NCBI RefSeq assembly: GCF_004331465.1
Contig: NZ_SJKB01000001.1
Location: 1-64,000 of the forward strand
Direction of reading: 5' to 3'
Length of the DNA: 64,000 bases
From: Kribbella pittospori
GTDB lineage: Bacteria > Actinomycetota > Actinomycetes > Propionibacteriales > Kribbellaceae
The translations under genes were made by a program, and so were the position numbers. Below the pieces are notes generated by a model that saw only the letters and a program-made list of their open reading frames with translations, was not told where the DNA came from and made no database searches. Below are positions 17,409 through 26,265 of the stretch, piece after piece (within the stretch, counting starts at the first letter, position 1; every line of letters starts with the position of its first letter).

Positions 17409-18290
17409 ATGCCGGGTCTCAGGGGCCGCGTGGTCGGTCAGCACTGGTACACGCCGTACGCGTTCATGCTGCCCGGGCTGCTGATGTACGCCGCGATGTT
17501 CGCCTGGCCGGCCGTGATCGCGATCCAGTTGGCCTTCTCCGACTACAACATCGTCAGCCCGATCCGGTTCTCCGGGCTGGACAACTTCTCCCGGCTGCTG
17601 GACGACCCACGGGTCTGGATCGCGCTGCGCAACTCGCTGCTGTTCGTGGTGATGTTCCTGCCGCTGACCGTGGTCGCCCCGCTGTTCCTGGCGATGCTGG
17701 TGAACCTGAAGCTGCGGGCGATCCAGGCGTTCCGGATGCTCTACTACCTGCCGGTGATCACGTCGATGGTCGCGGTGGCGGTCGCCTGGCGGTACGTCTT
17801 CAACCGCGAGGGCGTCATCAACTGGGTGCTCAGCCTGGTCGGGGCAGGTCCGATCGACTTCCTGCTCGACCGGCACTGGGCGCTGCCGACGGTGGTGCTG
17901 CTGGAGGCGTGGAAGAACGCGGGCCTGTTCATGATGATCTATCTGGCCGGACTGCAGGCGGTCCCGCCCGATCAGGTCGAGGCGGCCAGGATCGACGGCG
18001 CCAACAGTTGGCAGCGGCTCAGACACGTCATCGTCCCGTCGCTGCGGCCGACGTTCGCGGTCACGCTGATCCTCAGCATGCTCGAGGCGATGCGCGCCTT
18101 CGAGTCCGTCTACGTGCTGACCCGCGGCGGTCCGCTCGACTCCACACTCACCCTCGGCTACTACATCTGGTCGAAGGCCTTCGAGGACTACGACATGGGC
18201 TATGCGAGCGCCGTCGGCCTGCTGCTGTGGGCGATCATGATCGTCCTGGCCGGCTTCAACCTGGTCGTGACCCGGCGGAGGGACGGCTGA
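17409..18290 (+). CDS. ABC transporter sugar permease (MalF/UgpA-like)
   Basis: An integral membrane protein of 293 residues with about six transmembrane helices, the first at residues 15-35 (YAFMLPGLLMYAAMFAWPAV). The cytoplasmic EAA loop reads EAARIDGANSWQRLRHVIVPSLRP, which docks the ATPase. The ATG at 17409 is chosen over upstream in-frame codons because it follows a purine-rich GGCGGAAGG and matches the usual permease N-terminus; the upstream extension runs through the palindromic operator. It forms a heterodimer with the next gene product, whose ATG overlaps this stop by one base. Confidence 0.92.
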   Translation: MPGLRGRVVGQHWYTPYAFMLPGLLMYAAMFAWPAVIAIQLAFSDYNIVSPIRFSGLDNFSRLLDDPRVWIALRNSLLFVVMFLPLTVVAPLFLAMLVNLKLRAIQAFRMLYYLPVITSMVAVAVAWRYVFNREGVINWVLSLVGAGPIDFLLDRHWALPTVVLLEAWKNAGLFMMIYLAGLQAVPPDQVEAARIDGANSWQRLRHVIVPSLRPTFAVTLILSMLEAMRAFESVYVLTRGGPLDSTLTLGYYIWSKAFEDYDMGYASAVGLLLWAIMIVLAGFNLVVTRRRDG

Positions 18291-19198
18291 TGGCGACCCG
18301 GAGCCGGCTGGCCCGGCGCGCCGGACAGCTGCCACGCGTCGGTCCGCCCACGACGCAGGCCACGCCGGCCGGGACGTCGCGGCGCAAACTCCGGTGGATC
18401 GGGCTCTACGTTCTGCTGATCGCGGTGGCGGCGCTGTTCATCGGTCCGTTCCTGATCCTGCTGAGCTCGGCCACCAAACCGGCCAGCCAGGACGTGTTCG
18501 GCTTCCCGCCGGACCTCATTCCGCGCCCGCCGGTGGCCGACTGGTTCCGGGAGGCGTGGACGACGATCCCGTACGCCCGGTTCCTGGTGAACTCGCTGAT
18601 CTATGTCGGGGTCACGGTCCCGATCTACCTGGTGGTCTCCGCGCTCACCGCCTACCCGCTGGCCCGGATCGCGTTCCGCGGCCGCGGCGTGTTCTTCATG
18701 CTGTTCCTGTCGATCATGTTCCTGCCGGGTGAGCTGATGCTGATCCCGCGCTTCCTGGTGATGAGCCAGTTGGGACTGACCGACACGTTCGCCTCGGTGA
18801 TCCTGCCGGCCATCCTGTCGTCGCTCGGGATCTTCCTGCTCCGCCAGGCCTTCTCGCAGATCCCCGACGAGATCGTCGAGGCGGCCCGGATGGACGGTGC
18901 GAACGAGTTCGCCATCTTCTGGCGGATCGCGGTGCCGATCGTCGCCCCGACCCTGGCTGTGCTGGCGATCCTCGGCTTCGTCTCGGTCTGGAACAGCTTC
19001 ATCTGGCCGCTGGTCACGCTGACCAGTCAGTCCAAGTTCCCGATCGCGCTCGGCATCGCCTACCTGAGCGGAGTCAGCGGGACCGACGTCCGCGGTCTGG
19101 CCGCGGGCACGGTGATCTCGCTGGTCCCGGTCGTCATGGTCTTCCTGTTCCTGCAGAAACGCATCCTCAACAGCATGGGCGGTGCGGTCAAAGGCTGA
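18290..19198 (+). CDS. ABC transporter sugar permease (MalG/UgpE-like)
   Basis: The second permease subunit, 302 residues. A 35-residue basic cytoplasmic leader precedes the first helix (LYVLLIAVAALFIGPFLILL). The EAA loop is EAARMDGANEFAIFWRIAVPIVAP. The P-L-A-R motif (TAYPLARIAF) before the third helix is usual for MalG-type proteins. The start ATG overlaps the previous stop (TGATG), so the subunits are translationally coupled. Together with the upstream permease and the divergently encoded lipoprotein it forms a carbohydrate importer. Confidence 0.92.
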   Translation: MATRSRLARRAGQLPRVGPPTTQATPAGTSRRKLRWIGLYVLLIAVAALFIGPFLILLSSATKPASQDVFGFPPDLIPRPPVADWFREAWTTIPYARFLVNSLIYVGVTVPIYLVVSALTAYPLARIAFRGRGVFFMLFLSIMFLPGELMLIPRFLVMSQLGLTDTFASVILPAILSSLGIFLLRQAFSQIPDEIVEAARMDGANEFAIFWRIAVPIVAPTLAVLAILGFVSVWNSFIWPLVTLTSQSKFPIALGIAYLSGVSGTDVRGLAAGTVISLVPVVMVFLFLQKRILNSMGGAVKG

Positions 19199-19260
19199 GT
19201 CGCCATGTCCGCCCGCCCCCATGTGGTTCCCGCCTTTCCCGTCCACCCCAGTGAGGCATC

Positions 19261-20790
19261 ATGTTGAACCCGCCCGTCAGCCGTCGCACGCTCTTCCTCG
19301 GTACCGCCGCCACCGGAGTCGCCGCCTGGACCGGTCTCCCAGCCCTTCCGGCGTCTGCCGATCCACTGGACTACGACTCGCCCGAAGCCTTCGACGCCGC
19401 GCAGACGGCGTACCTGGCAAGCAACCCGCAGGACAACGAGGAGGGTTTCTACGCCTGGGGCGAGTCCTACTTCCTGCTCGGTCTGCTCCGGATGTACGAG
19501 ACCTATCAGGACGAGCGCTACCTGCGCACGTTCGAGGACCGCGCCCGGCACCTGATGGCGACGACCGACCACGCCCGCGGAGTCACCGACTACCTCGGTC
19601 GGTCCGGCCCGGTCTGGCGGACCGCCGGCAACTACACGGTGGCCCGTGGAGTCATCCCTGACGGCAACGGCACACCCGCTGTCGAGGTCCGCTGGGCCTG
19701 GTCCAGGGCGGCCGAGTCGACCGTCGAGGTGACGAACGTCGTCGGCACGCTGTTCGATCTGATCCTGCGCAACCCGTACCAGAACACCACGGTCAACGTG
19801 CGTGGCGTCTCACTGGACCCGGCTGCCCCGACGTACGTCGTGACCGCGGTCAACAAGGTGTTCACCCCGTCGCTGCGGTGGACGGCGGCCGATCTCAGGT
19901 CCGCACCCGCCGCAGCTCCGGCGCCGGCTCCGGCCACGATCACGTTCACGTCTGACCACTACGTCTTCGCCGTCCACACCGGGATGGTCGCGTATCCGCT
20001 GGCCAGATTCGCGCGGATGGTGTTCGAGAATCCCAAGCTGCGACACGGCGGCCGGATGAAGACCGCCAAGCAGTTGCTCGCCGCGGCCACTGCGGCGCTG
20101 GAGTTTCACGACGACGAGTACGTCGCTTCCGCGGACGGGACCGGCAACTACGTCTGGGCCAAGGGCGCGCCGGTCCCGTGGGACGGCACCATCCAGCCGT
20201 ACAACCAGAGCCATGCGCTGGGGGCGGTTCTGGTCGAGCTCTACCGCGCCACCCGCCGGCAGGCTTATCGCACCAAGGTCGAGCAACTGATCAAGGCCTT
20301 CCGCGCCGGCTTCCAACTGACGGCCGAAGGCGCCTACCTGTGGACCTACTGGCCGCCGTACAGCCAGGTGTACGCCGGCTTCTCCAGCACCTCCGGGATC
20401 TCGGAGTACACGCCGTCGTACCCGCGGCAGCGGCAGTACGAGGACATCAGTCATGCGGCCATCAGCACCGAGTTCATGCACGCGGCGTACGACGCGGGGA
20501 TCGACCCCGACCTGGCGACCGATGTGGAGCGGATCGCGGCGACCTTCACCCAGCGAATCATCCGGTCGGAGACCGAGGTGTGGTTCGTGATCGACGGTCG
20601 GACCACCGCAGTACCGGCCAACGCCGTGCAGTGCGCCCGCTGGTGTCCGTACGCTGAGCAGGACCCGCTGGTCTACGAGCAGTCGCTGCGGGTGTACGAC
20701 GCTGCACAGCTGGAAATGACGCAAGGCTCCCACGCGCTGGGAGTCGCGTACCTGAACTGGGCCGGACAAGCCGCATGGAGGAATCAGTGA
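19261..20790 (+). CDS. Tat-exported protein, probable glycan-active helical domain
   Basis: A 509-residue protein with a twin-arginine signal: SRRTLFLG followed by a hydrophobic stretch and an A-x-A cleavage site near residue 33 (LPASADP). I do not recognise the family with certainty. Regularly spaced helices with aromatic and acidic residues (EEGFYAWGESYFLLGLLRM, PYNQSHALGAVLVELYRATR, YEDISHAAISTEFMHAAYDAG) suggest an alpha/alpha-toroid as in glycoside hydrolases, lyases and C5-epimerases. A beta-rich insert occupies about 130-235. Its place between the permeases and the catabolic enzymes suggests extracellular processing of the glycan before uptake. Function remains open. Confidence 0.6.
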   Translation: MLNPPVSRRTLFLGTAATGVAAWTGLPALPASADPLDYDSPEAFDAAQTAYLASNPQDNEEGFYAWGESYFLLGLLRMYETYQDERYLRTFEDRARHLMATTDHARGVTDYLGRSGPVWRTAGNYTVARGVIPDGNGTPAVEVRWAWSRAAESTVEVTNVVGTLFDLILRNPYQNTTVNVRGVSLDPAAPTYVVTAVNKVFTPSLRWTAADLRSAPAAAPAPAPATITFTSDHYVFAVHTGMVAYPLARFARMVFENPKLRHGGRMKTAKQLLAAATAALEFHDDEYVASADGTGNYVWAKGAPVPWDGTIQPYNQSHALGAVLVELYRATRRQAYRTKVEQLIKAFRAGFQLTAEGAYLWTYWPPYSQVYAGFSSTSGISEYTPSYPRQRQYEDISHAAISTEFMHAAYDAGIDPDLATDVERIAATFTQRIIRSETEVWFVIDGRTTAVPANAVQCARWCPYAEQDPLVYEQSLRVYDAAQLEMTQGSHALGVAYLNWAGQAAWRNQ

Positions 20791-21623
20791 GATTGCTACG
20801 TGTCCACACCGACGACGGTCTGCGTGACGCCGTACTGACCGAGGACGACCGGGTGGTGACGCTGGCCGGGGAGCCCGGGGCGTTCGACCCGGCCGGGCTC
20901 CGGGAGCGCGCCACCGCGGCCCTCGCCGACGTGGGGACGGCTGCCGCGTTGGACGAAGTACGGCTCGCCGCACCACTCAGCCCCGGCAAGATCGTCTGCG
21001 TCGGGCTGAACTACGCCGACCACGCGGCCGAGGGCGGCCAGGCGGCGCCGGCCGAGCCGATCCTGTTCATGAAGGCACCGGACACCGTGGTCGGCGCGCG
21101 CGACGACATCGTCATCCCGCGCGGCAGCGAGAAGACCGACTGGGAGGTCGAGCTCGGCGTCGTGATCGGGCGTACGGCGGCCTATCTCGACAGCGAGGCG
21201 GAGGCGCTGGAGCACGTCGCCGGCTACGTGCTGGCCAACGACGTGTCGGAGCGGCACTTCCAGTTGGAGCGTGGTGGCCAGTGGGACAAGGGTAAGAACG
21301 CGGCCACCTTCTGCCCGCTGGGTCCGTGGATCCTGACCGCCGACGAGGTGCCCGATCCGCAGGCGATCAAGCTCGGCCTGGACGTCAACGGCGACGTACT
21401 GCAGGACGGCTCGACGGCGAACATGATCTTCGGCGTCGCGCACCTGGTGCACTACATCTCGCAGTACATGACGCTCTACCCGGGCGACGTGATCAGCACC
21501 GGCACGCCGGCCGGCGTCGGGGCAGGACAGAAGCCGCCGCGGTTCTTGCGCAAGGGCGATGTCGTGCGCGTGTGGGCCGATGGTCTGGGTGAGCAGCACA
21601 GCAGGCTGGTCTCCGCGTCTTGA
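20787..21623 (+). CDS. Fumarylacetoacetate hydrolase family protein
   Basis: A 278-residue FAH-fold enzyme. The core starts at KIVCVGLNYADHAAEGG, with the metal ligands in DWEVELGVVIG (two glutamates) and ANDVSERHFQ (aspartate), and GDVISTGTPAGVG near the C-terminus. Members hydrolyse or hydrate 2-keto acids, including 2-keto-3-deoxy sugar acids and their derivatives; this would suit a uronate pathway that has no KDG kinase or aldolase here. The GTG at 20787 is set by GGAGGA six bases upstream and overlaps the previous stop by four bases (GTGA), tying it to the Tat protein gene. Confidence 0.88.
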   Translation: MRLLRVHTDDGLRDAVLTEDDRVVTLAGEPGAFDPAGLRERATAALADVGTAAALDEVRLAAPLSPGKIVCVGLNYADHAAEGGQAAPAEPILFMKAPDTVVGARDDIVIPRGSEKTDWEVELGVVIGRTAAYLDSEAEALEHVAGYVLANDVSERHFQLERGGQWDKGKNAATFCPLGPWILTADEVPDPQAIKLGLDVNGDVLQDGSTANMIFGVAHLVHYISQYMTLYPGDVISTGTPAGVGAGQKPPRFLRKGDVVRVWADGLGEQHSRLVSAS

Positions 21624-22363
21624 TGATCGTCGACAACCTGGAGGTCGAGACGCTTCCAGATCCCGCAGCCGTCGGGGCGGCGGCAGCGGCGGCCGCGGCC
21701 GAGTCTCTGCGCCGGATCATCGAGGCGCAGGGCTCGGCCCGGCTGGTCCTCGCGGCGGCGCCGAGCCAGCAGCACACGCTGGCCGCGCTGTCCGTTGCCG
21801 AGGGCATCGACTGGTCACGGGTCGAGGCGTTCCACATGGACGAGTACGTCGGGCTGCCGGTCGCTGCGGAGCAACGCTTCGGCCGGTGGCTGGGCCGGCA
21901 CTTCACCGCCCCGGCGCCGCTCACCGTGATCGACCCGGACGGCGGCGCGGATCCGGCCACCGAGGCCGCTCGCTATGCGGCGCTGGTCGCGGCCGCGCCG
22001 ATCGACATCGTGCTGGCCGGGATCGGTGTCAACGGGCACCTCGCGTTCAACGAACCGCCGGCCGACTTCACCACCACTGACGTCGTGCAGGTGGTCGCAC
22101 TCGACGAGACCAGTCGCCGGCAGCAGGTGGACGAAGGGCTGTTCGCGGCGCTGGACGACGTACCCACCCATGCCTGGACGTTGACGGTGCCGTGCCTGCT
22201 GTCGGCCCGCGAGATCTTCTGCATGGTGTCGGGTCCGGCGAAACGGGATGCCGTACGGCGGACGCTGCACGGTCCGGTGGATCCCGACGTACCGGCGAGT
22301 GCGCTGCGGACGCATCGGCGGGCCCGGCTGTATCTCGACCAGGAGGCCAGTCCCGATGAGTGA
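21623..22363 (+). CDS. nagB: Glucosamine-6-phosphate deaminase family protein
   Basis: NagB converts glucosamine 6-phosphate to fructose 6-phosphate and ammonia. The 246-residue protein carries FHMDEYVGL near residue 70 and GIGVNGHLAFNEP near 134, the two active-site blocks, and the C-terminal TVPCLLSAREIFCMVSGPAKRDAV. Its length is a little short of typical NagB (about 260). The ATG overlaps the previous stop by one base. With the downstream SIS and NagA genes it marks the locus as an amino-sugar pathway, although a related 6-phosphogluconolactonase-like role cannot be fully excluded. Confidence 0.85.
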   Translation: MIVDNLEVETLPDPAAVGAAAAAAAAESLRRIIEAQGSARLVLAAAPSQQHTLAALSVAEGIDWSRVEAFHMDEYVGLPVAAEQRFGRWLGRHFTAPAPLTVIDPDGGADPATEAARYAALVAAAPIDIVLAGIGVNGHLAFNEPPADFTTTDVVQVVALDETSRRQQVDEGLFAALDDVPTHAWTLTVPCLLSAREIFCMVSGPAKRDAVRRTLHGPVDPDVPASALRTHRRARLYLDQEASPDE

Positions 22364-23099
22364 GTACCTGACCGCGATCACGGCGTTGCTCGGGCGGATC
22401 GAGGCCGAGGAAGGCGAGTCGATCGCGGCCGCTGCCCAGCTGATGGCCGAGCAGGTCGCTGCCGATCGGCTGATCCAGGTGTACGGACCGGGCGGGCACT
22501 CGAACCTGGCCGCGCAGGAGATCTTCTTCCGGGCCGGCGGCCTGATGCACGTCTCCGCGATCCTCGACGAGGGCACCTTGCTGTCGAACGGCGCGCTCCG
22601 CTCCATGGCCGTCGAGCGCACGCCGGGTTACGGTCGGATAGTGATCGAGAACGCCGGGCTCGGCCCGGACGATCTGTTGCTGCTGGTGAACGCCTACGGG
22701 ATCAACGCGGCGCTCATCGACGCGGCCCTGACCGCGCGCGAGCGGGGTGTGCGGACGATCGGCGTGAGTTCCCGTGAGCACGCCGCGCAGACGGCGAAGT
22801 CGCATCCGGCCCGGCATCCGTCCGGCGCGAACCTGCACGAGGTCGTCGACGTTGCCGTGGACACCAAGGTCCCGATCGGCGACGCGGTGGTCGAGGTCGC
22901 CGGGATGCCCGAGCGCGTCGCCGCGGTCTCCACCTTCGCCAACGCGTTCACGCTCAACACAATGGTGCTGGCCGCGATCGAGCGACTCCTGGAGCAGAAC
23001 GTCGTGCCGCCGGTGTGGCGCAGCGGCAACGCGCCGGGCGGCGACGAGGCGAACGCGGCCTTCATCGGCAGGTTCCGGGAGCGAGTGCGGTGGCTGTAG
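22356..23099 (+). CDS. SIS domain protein (UPF0309-like)
   Basis: A 247-residue sugar-isomerase-fold protein. Similarity to UPF0309 is read from MSEYLTAITALLGRIEAEE at the N-terminus, QVYGPGGHSNLAAQEIFFRAGG (phosphosugar-binding loop), GISS-type segment RTIGVSSREHA, and the C-terminal VVPPVWRSGNAPGGDEANAAF. It may bind or isomerise a phosphorylated amino sugar. Its ATG lies inside the end of nagB (eight-base ATGAGTGA overlap) behind an AGGAGG site. nagA begins within its last codons, so the three form one coupled unit. Confidence 0.85.
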   Translation: MSEYLTAITALLGRIEAEEGESIAAAAQLMAEQVAADRLIQVYGPGGHSNLAAQEIFFRAGGLMHVSAILDEGTLLSNGALRSMAVERTPGYGRIVIENAGLGPDDLLLLVNAYGINAALIDAALTARERGVRTIGVSSREHAAQTAKSHPARHPSGANLHEVVDVAVDTKVPIGDAVVEVAGMPERVAAVSTFANAFTLNTMVLAAIERLLEQNVVPPVWRSGNAPGGDEANAAFIGRFRERVRWL

Positions 23100-24208
23100 A
23101 CAGGTTGTCCGGCCGGGACCCATGGTCGGGGGAGACCCTCCACCTCGAGTACGCCGACGGCCTGATCTCCCGCATCGAGCGAGCGCCAGGTGATGCGGAT
23201 CTGCCGTGGATCAGCCGGGGACTCGCCGACCTGCAGGTCAACGGGTACGCCGGCTACGACCTGAACGGCGACGACTTGTCCGTGGACACGGTCCGCGGTT
23301 TGCGGGAGGCCTTGCGGCGGGTCGGAGTCACGGTCTTCGTGCCGACGCTGATCACGGCGAGCCCGGAGCGCAACCGTCGTGCTCTCGGGATCGTGGCCGA
23401 GGCGAGGCGGCAGGACGCCGAGGTTGCGGCTGCCATTCCGTTCGTGCACCTCGAGGGTCCGCACATCTCCGACCAGGACGGTCCGCGCGGCGCGCACGAC
23501 GCGGCCTTCGTCCGTCCGCCCGATCTGGCCGAGTTGGAACTGTGCCAGGACGTGTCGGACGGACTCGTCGGCTTGATCACCGTGTCGCCGCATTGGCCTG
23601 ACAGCACTGGCTTCATCGCGGAGGTCGTTGCCACCGGCATCCGAGTGGCGGTCGGGCACACGCATGCCGACGGCGCGCAGATCCGTGCCGCGGCCGAGGC
23701 CGGCGCGACGCTGTCGACCCATCTGGGCAACGGCGCGCACGCCCAGTTGCCGCGCCATCCGAACTACCTGTGGGCACAGCTGGCCGAGGACCGGTTGACC
23801 GCCGGGTTCATTGCCGATGGCCACCACCTCCCGGTGGACACGTTCGTGGCGATGGTTCGCGCGAAGGGCCTGGACCGGTCCTTCCTGGTCTCCGACTCGG
23901 TGGCGACCGGCGGCCGGCCACCGGGCACCTACTCGTCGTCCGTCGGCGGCGACGTCGAACTCACCGACGACGGACGCCTGCTCGTCAGCGGTACGCCGTA
24001 CCTGGCCGGCGCGGCCGCGCCACTCGCGGACGGCGTCGCCTGGGCGGCCGCCGCTTTCTCGTTGCCCGAGGCCCTCACCATGGCCATCACGACACCCCGC
24101 CGGATCATCGACGGGACGGATGGACGGCTGCAGCCGGGGGATCCGGTCACCGACGTCATCACCTTCAGGTGGCAGCCCGGCGACCGGACACTGACGATCA
24201 ACGCGTGA
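23090..24208 (+). CDS. nagA: N-acetylglucosamine-6-phosphate deacetylase
   Basis: NagA removes the acetyl group from N-acetylglucosamine 6-phosphate, the step before NagB. The 372-residue protein shows the metal-binding glutamate in HLEGPHIS, the histidines of VGHTHADGAQ and STHLGNGAHAQ, IADGHHLPVDTF, and the catalytic aspartate in LVSDSVATGG. The C-terminal strand region (PGDPVTDVITF) belongs to the amidohydrolase beta-sandwich. The GTG at 23090 overlaps the SIS gene by ten bases. The gene ends 11 bases inside the converging LuxR gene, with no room for a terminator. Confidence 0.93.
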   Translation: MAVDRLSGRDPWSGETLHLEYADGLISRIERAPGDADLPWISRGLADLQVNGYAGYDLNGDDLSVDTVRGLREALRRVGVTVFVPTLITASPERNRRALGIVAEARRQDAEVAAAIPFVHLEGPHISDQDGPRGAHDAAFVRPPDLAELELCQDVSDGLVGLITVSPHWPDSTGFIAEVVATGIRVAVGHTHADGAQIRAAAEAGATLSTHLGNGAHAQLPRHPNYLWAQLAEDRLTAGFIADGHHLPVDTFVAMVRAKGLDRSFLVSDSVATGGRPPGTYSSSVGGDVELTDDGRLLVSGTPYLAGAAAPLADGVAWAAAAFSLPEALTMAITTPRRIIDGTDGRLQPGDPVTDVITFRWQPGDRTLTINA

Positions 24209-25238
24209 GATCGTCCGGGCGCAGGGTCGCGACGAGCTCGCCACGGCTGCGCACACCAACTTTGGCGAACGCCGACTTCAGGTGGTCCTGGATCGTGTGC
24301 GGCGAGATCGACAGCCGGTCGGCGATCTCCGTCGTACTGTGACCTGAGATGATCTCGAGGCAGATCTCGCGCTCCCGAGTGGTCAGTCCGTACGCCGCGA
24401 GCAGCATGCCGACCAGGTGGTGACCGCCGGCCGGTTCGATCGTGACGACGACCTCCGACCGGTCGTCGTCGCTGATCAGCCGGCTGCCCTGCAGGACCAC
24501 CCAACCACCGCTCGCCGTCTGCACCCTCGCCTGGAAAGTCCCGGCCGCTCGAGTCCCGGTCACCACGGCACGCAGGAGGGTGTTGAACCGCCCGGGCGCG
24601 ATCTCGTCGAGCTCGTCCTGCCAGGTCCGCGCCGCTGCCGTGATGGCGCGCGGCTCACCGCTCGGGCCGGTCACTACGATCGACGGTCCGGCCCCGCCCT
24701 TGTAGCCGTGGGCATCGGTCCGCACCGCCACCCGCGTCGCCGCACCGATCGCCGGCGCCACCGAGCCGAGGAACTCGACCTCGCGATCGCTGAACTCGGG
24801 ACCACTCCGGACGAATCCGGCCGCGCCCCAGCAATCCCCATCGACGGTGAACGCGGCCCGCACCTCGTGCTCGATCCCGAGTGGCCGCCAGATCTCGTTC
24901 AGCCGCCGGTGCCCGACGACCTGGCGGTACGGCAGGTCGGACAGCCGCGCCACCGGGTCCGGCCGGCGGGCCAGGTCGGCGAACGAGTTCGGCACGGTGC
25001 CGGCGTACTCGGTCTCAGCCAGCGTGGGTTCGTACTCGGGCGGGATGTGGTCGCGGCCGCTTGTCATCGAGCTGATCACCAGCGTGCCCGGATCCATCGC
25101 GGCCCAGCAGGTCAGCTCACTGCCGACGACCTGCTCGACCACCTCGATCGCCGCGGCATGCAGTTCCGAGACGCCCAGTCCGGACGTCGCCAGTGCCGCG
25201 ATGTCCCGGCGCGCGGCTCGCGCCCGGCCCTCCCACAT
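24198..25238 (-). CDS. LuxR family regulator with GAF-like sensor
   Basis: A 346-residue regulator. The C-terminal LuxR helix-turn-helix is clear: LTTREREICLEIISGHSTTEIADRLSISPHTIQDHLKSAF. The N-terminal 150 residues (ELHAAAIEVVEQVVGSELTCWAAMDP ... WGAAGFVRSGPEFSDREVEFLGSVAPAIGAA) fit a GAF-like domain, followed by a region that may be PAS-like. No receiver domain is present, so it likely responds to a small ligand. The ATG at 25238 has CATACT six bases upstream and no ribosome binding site. A longer frame upstream covers the promoter of the divergent cupin gene and is rejected. Confidence 0.85.
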   Translation of the reverse strand: MWEGRARAARRDIAALATSGLGVSELHAAAIEVVEQVVGSELTCWAAMDPGTLVISSMTSGRDHIPPEYEPTLAETEYAGTVPNSFADLARRPDPVARLSDLPYRQVVGHRRLNEIWRPLGIEHEVRAAFTVDGDCWGAAGFVRSGPEFSDREVEFLGSVAPAIGAATRVAVRTDAHGYKGGAGPSIVVTGPSGEPRAITAAARTWQDELDEIAPGRFNTLLRAVVTGTRAAGTFQARVQTASGGWVVLQGSRLISDDDRSEVVVTIEPAGGHHLVGMLLAAYGLTTREREICLEIISGHSTTEIADRLSISPHTIQDHLKSAFAKVGVRSRGELVATLRPDDLTR

Positions 25239-25374
25239 GGGCTCAGTATGCGCCGCCGTACCGGACCCGCCTATCCCTGAAATGTGGGGATCCGAGGCGG
25301 AGAAGACCACCGGTGGACGGGATGGAGCCCCCGCTCTCCGCTGCCTACCGTCGCAGCCAGACAAGGGAGGCAGC

Positions 25375-25749
25375 ATGAATGAGTCGGTACACCTGAGCAC
25401 GGCCGGGACAGGCGCGGAGTACGCCGCTCCGGACGCGATCGTGACGGTCAAGGTCGGCAGCGAGCACACCGGAGCGCAGTACGAGGTGTTCGAAATCGAT
25501 GCGCCACGAGCCCCGGCCGCGCCACCGCACAGCGAGTCCTGGAGCAAGGCATTCTACGTCCTGACCGGCCGGATCCTCGTCCAGGCAGGCGATCAGGGCT
25601 ATGACCTCGGTCCGGGGTCGTCGATCAGCATCCCGGCCGGCACGCTGAACACGTTCTCCGTGCTCACGCCGTCGGCCAAGTTCCTCGCCATCAGCCAGAG
25701 CGGCCGGATGAGCGCGCTCTTCGCCGAGCTCGCCGAGATGCAGTCATGA
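25375..25749 (+). CDS. Cupin domain protein
   Basis: A 124-residue single-domain cupin. PPHSESWSKAFYVLTGRILVQAGDQ matches cupin motif 1 (without the full set of histidines), and GPGSSISIPAGTLNTFSV matches motif 2. With only one histidine in the expected metal positions it may be a binding rather than catalytic cupin. Start ATG follows GGGAGG. It is divergent from the LuxR gene, which may control it, and overlaps the DUF1304 gene by four bases (ATGA). Confidence 0.82.
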   Translation: MNESVHLSTAGTGAEYAAPDAIVTVKVGSEHTGAQYEVFEIDAPRAPAAPPHSESWSKAFYVLTGRILVQAGDQGYDLGPGSSISIPAGTLNTFSVLTPSAKFLAISQSGRMSALFAELAEMQS

Positions 25750-26120
25750 GTACGGCGACGCAGGTGCTGGCGATCGTCATCGCGGTGATGCTCGTGTCGG
25801 TGTTCGTGATGGAGTCGTTCCTGTACCGCCACCCGCGGCTCTACCCGCTGTTCCTGACCAAGCCCCGCGACTTCGACGCGGTCCGGTTGTGGACCGTGAA
25901 CCTGGGCTTCTACAACCTGACCACAGCGATCGCGCTGGTCGCCGGCGTACTGCTCGCGCGCAACGACTATGTCGCGCAAGGGCAGGCTCTGGTCGTCTTC
26001 ACCGCCGCGCAGCACACGTTCATGGCCGTCGTCCTGGTGGTGTCGCAGCGGAAGCTGTGGTTCAACGCCCTTCTCGAGGGCGTCCCCGCGGCGGTGCTGC
26101 TCATCCTCGCCCTCAACTGA
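25746..26120 (+). CDS. DUF1304 family membrane protein
   Basis: A 124-residue protein with four hydrophobic helices. The residues NLGFYNLTTAIALVAGVLL and the preceding acidic/aromatic segment MESFLYRHPRLYPLFLTK match DUF1304. Function of the family is not established. It is translationally coupled to the cupin gene, suggesting joint regulation by the divergent LuxR protein. Confidence 0.85.
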   Translation: MSTATQVLAIVIAVMLVSVFVMESFLYRHPRLYPLFLTKPRDFDAVRLWTVNLGFYNLTTAIALVAGVLLARNDYVAQGQALVVFTAAQHTFMAVVLVVSQRKLWFNALLEGVPAAVLLILALN

Positions 26121-26265
26121 GCAGTACGACGCGAGGTGTAGGAAATTTACGGGTCTTGCGCAACTATGGGCATCAAGCACCATCACTCAAGGTTCTCCGG
26201 ATGTCACCATCAGCTTCATCCAGCCGGGGACCCTGCCGCCCTGAGTACCCGTGAAGGTGAGGCTC

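Noticed and set aside
26192..26224. Possible PhoP box before the PhoD gene (GTTCTCC and CTTCATC)
   Set aside because: Only the first heptamer is close to GTTCACC, and the middle repeat does not fit at 11-base spacing.
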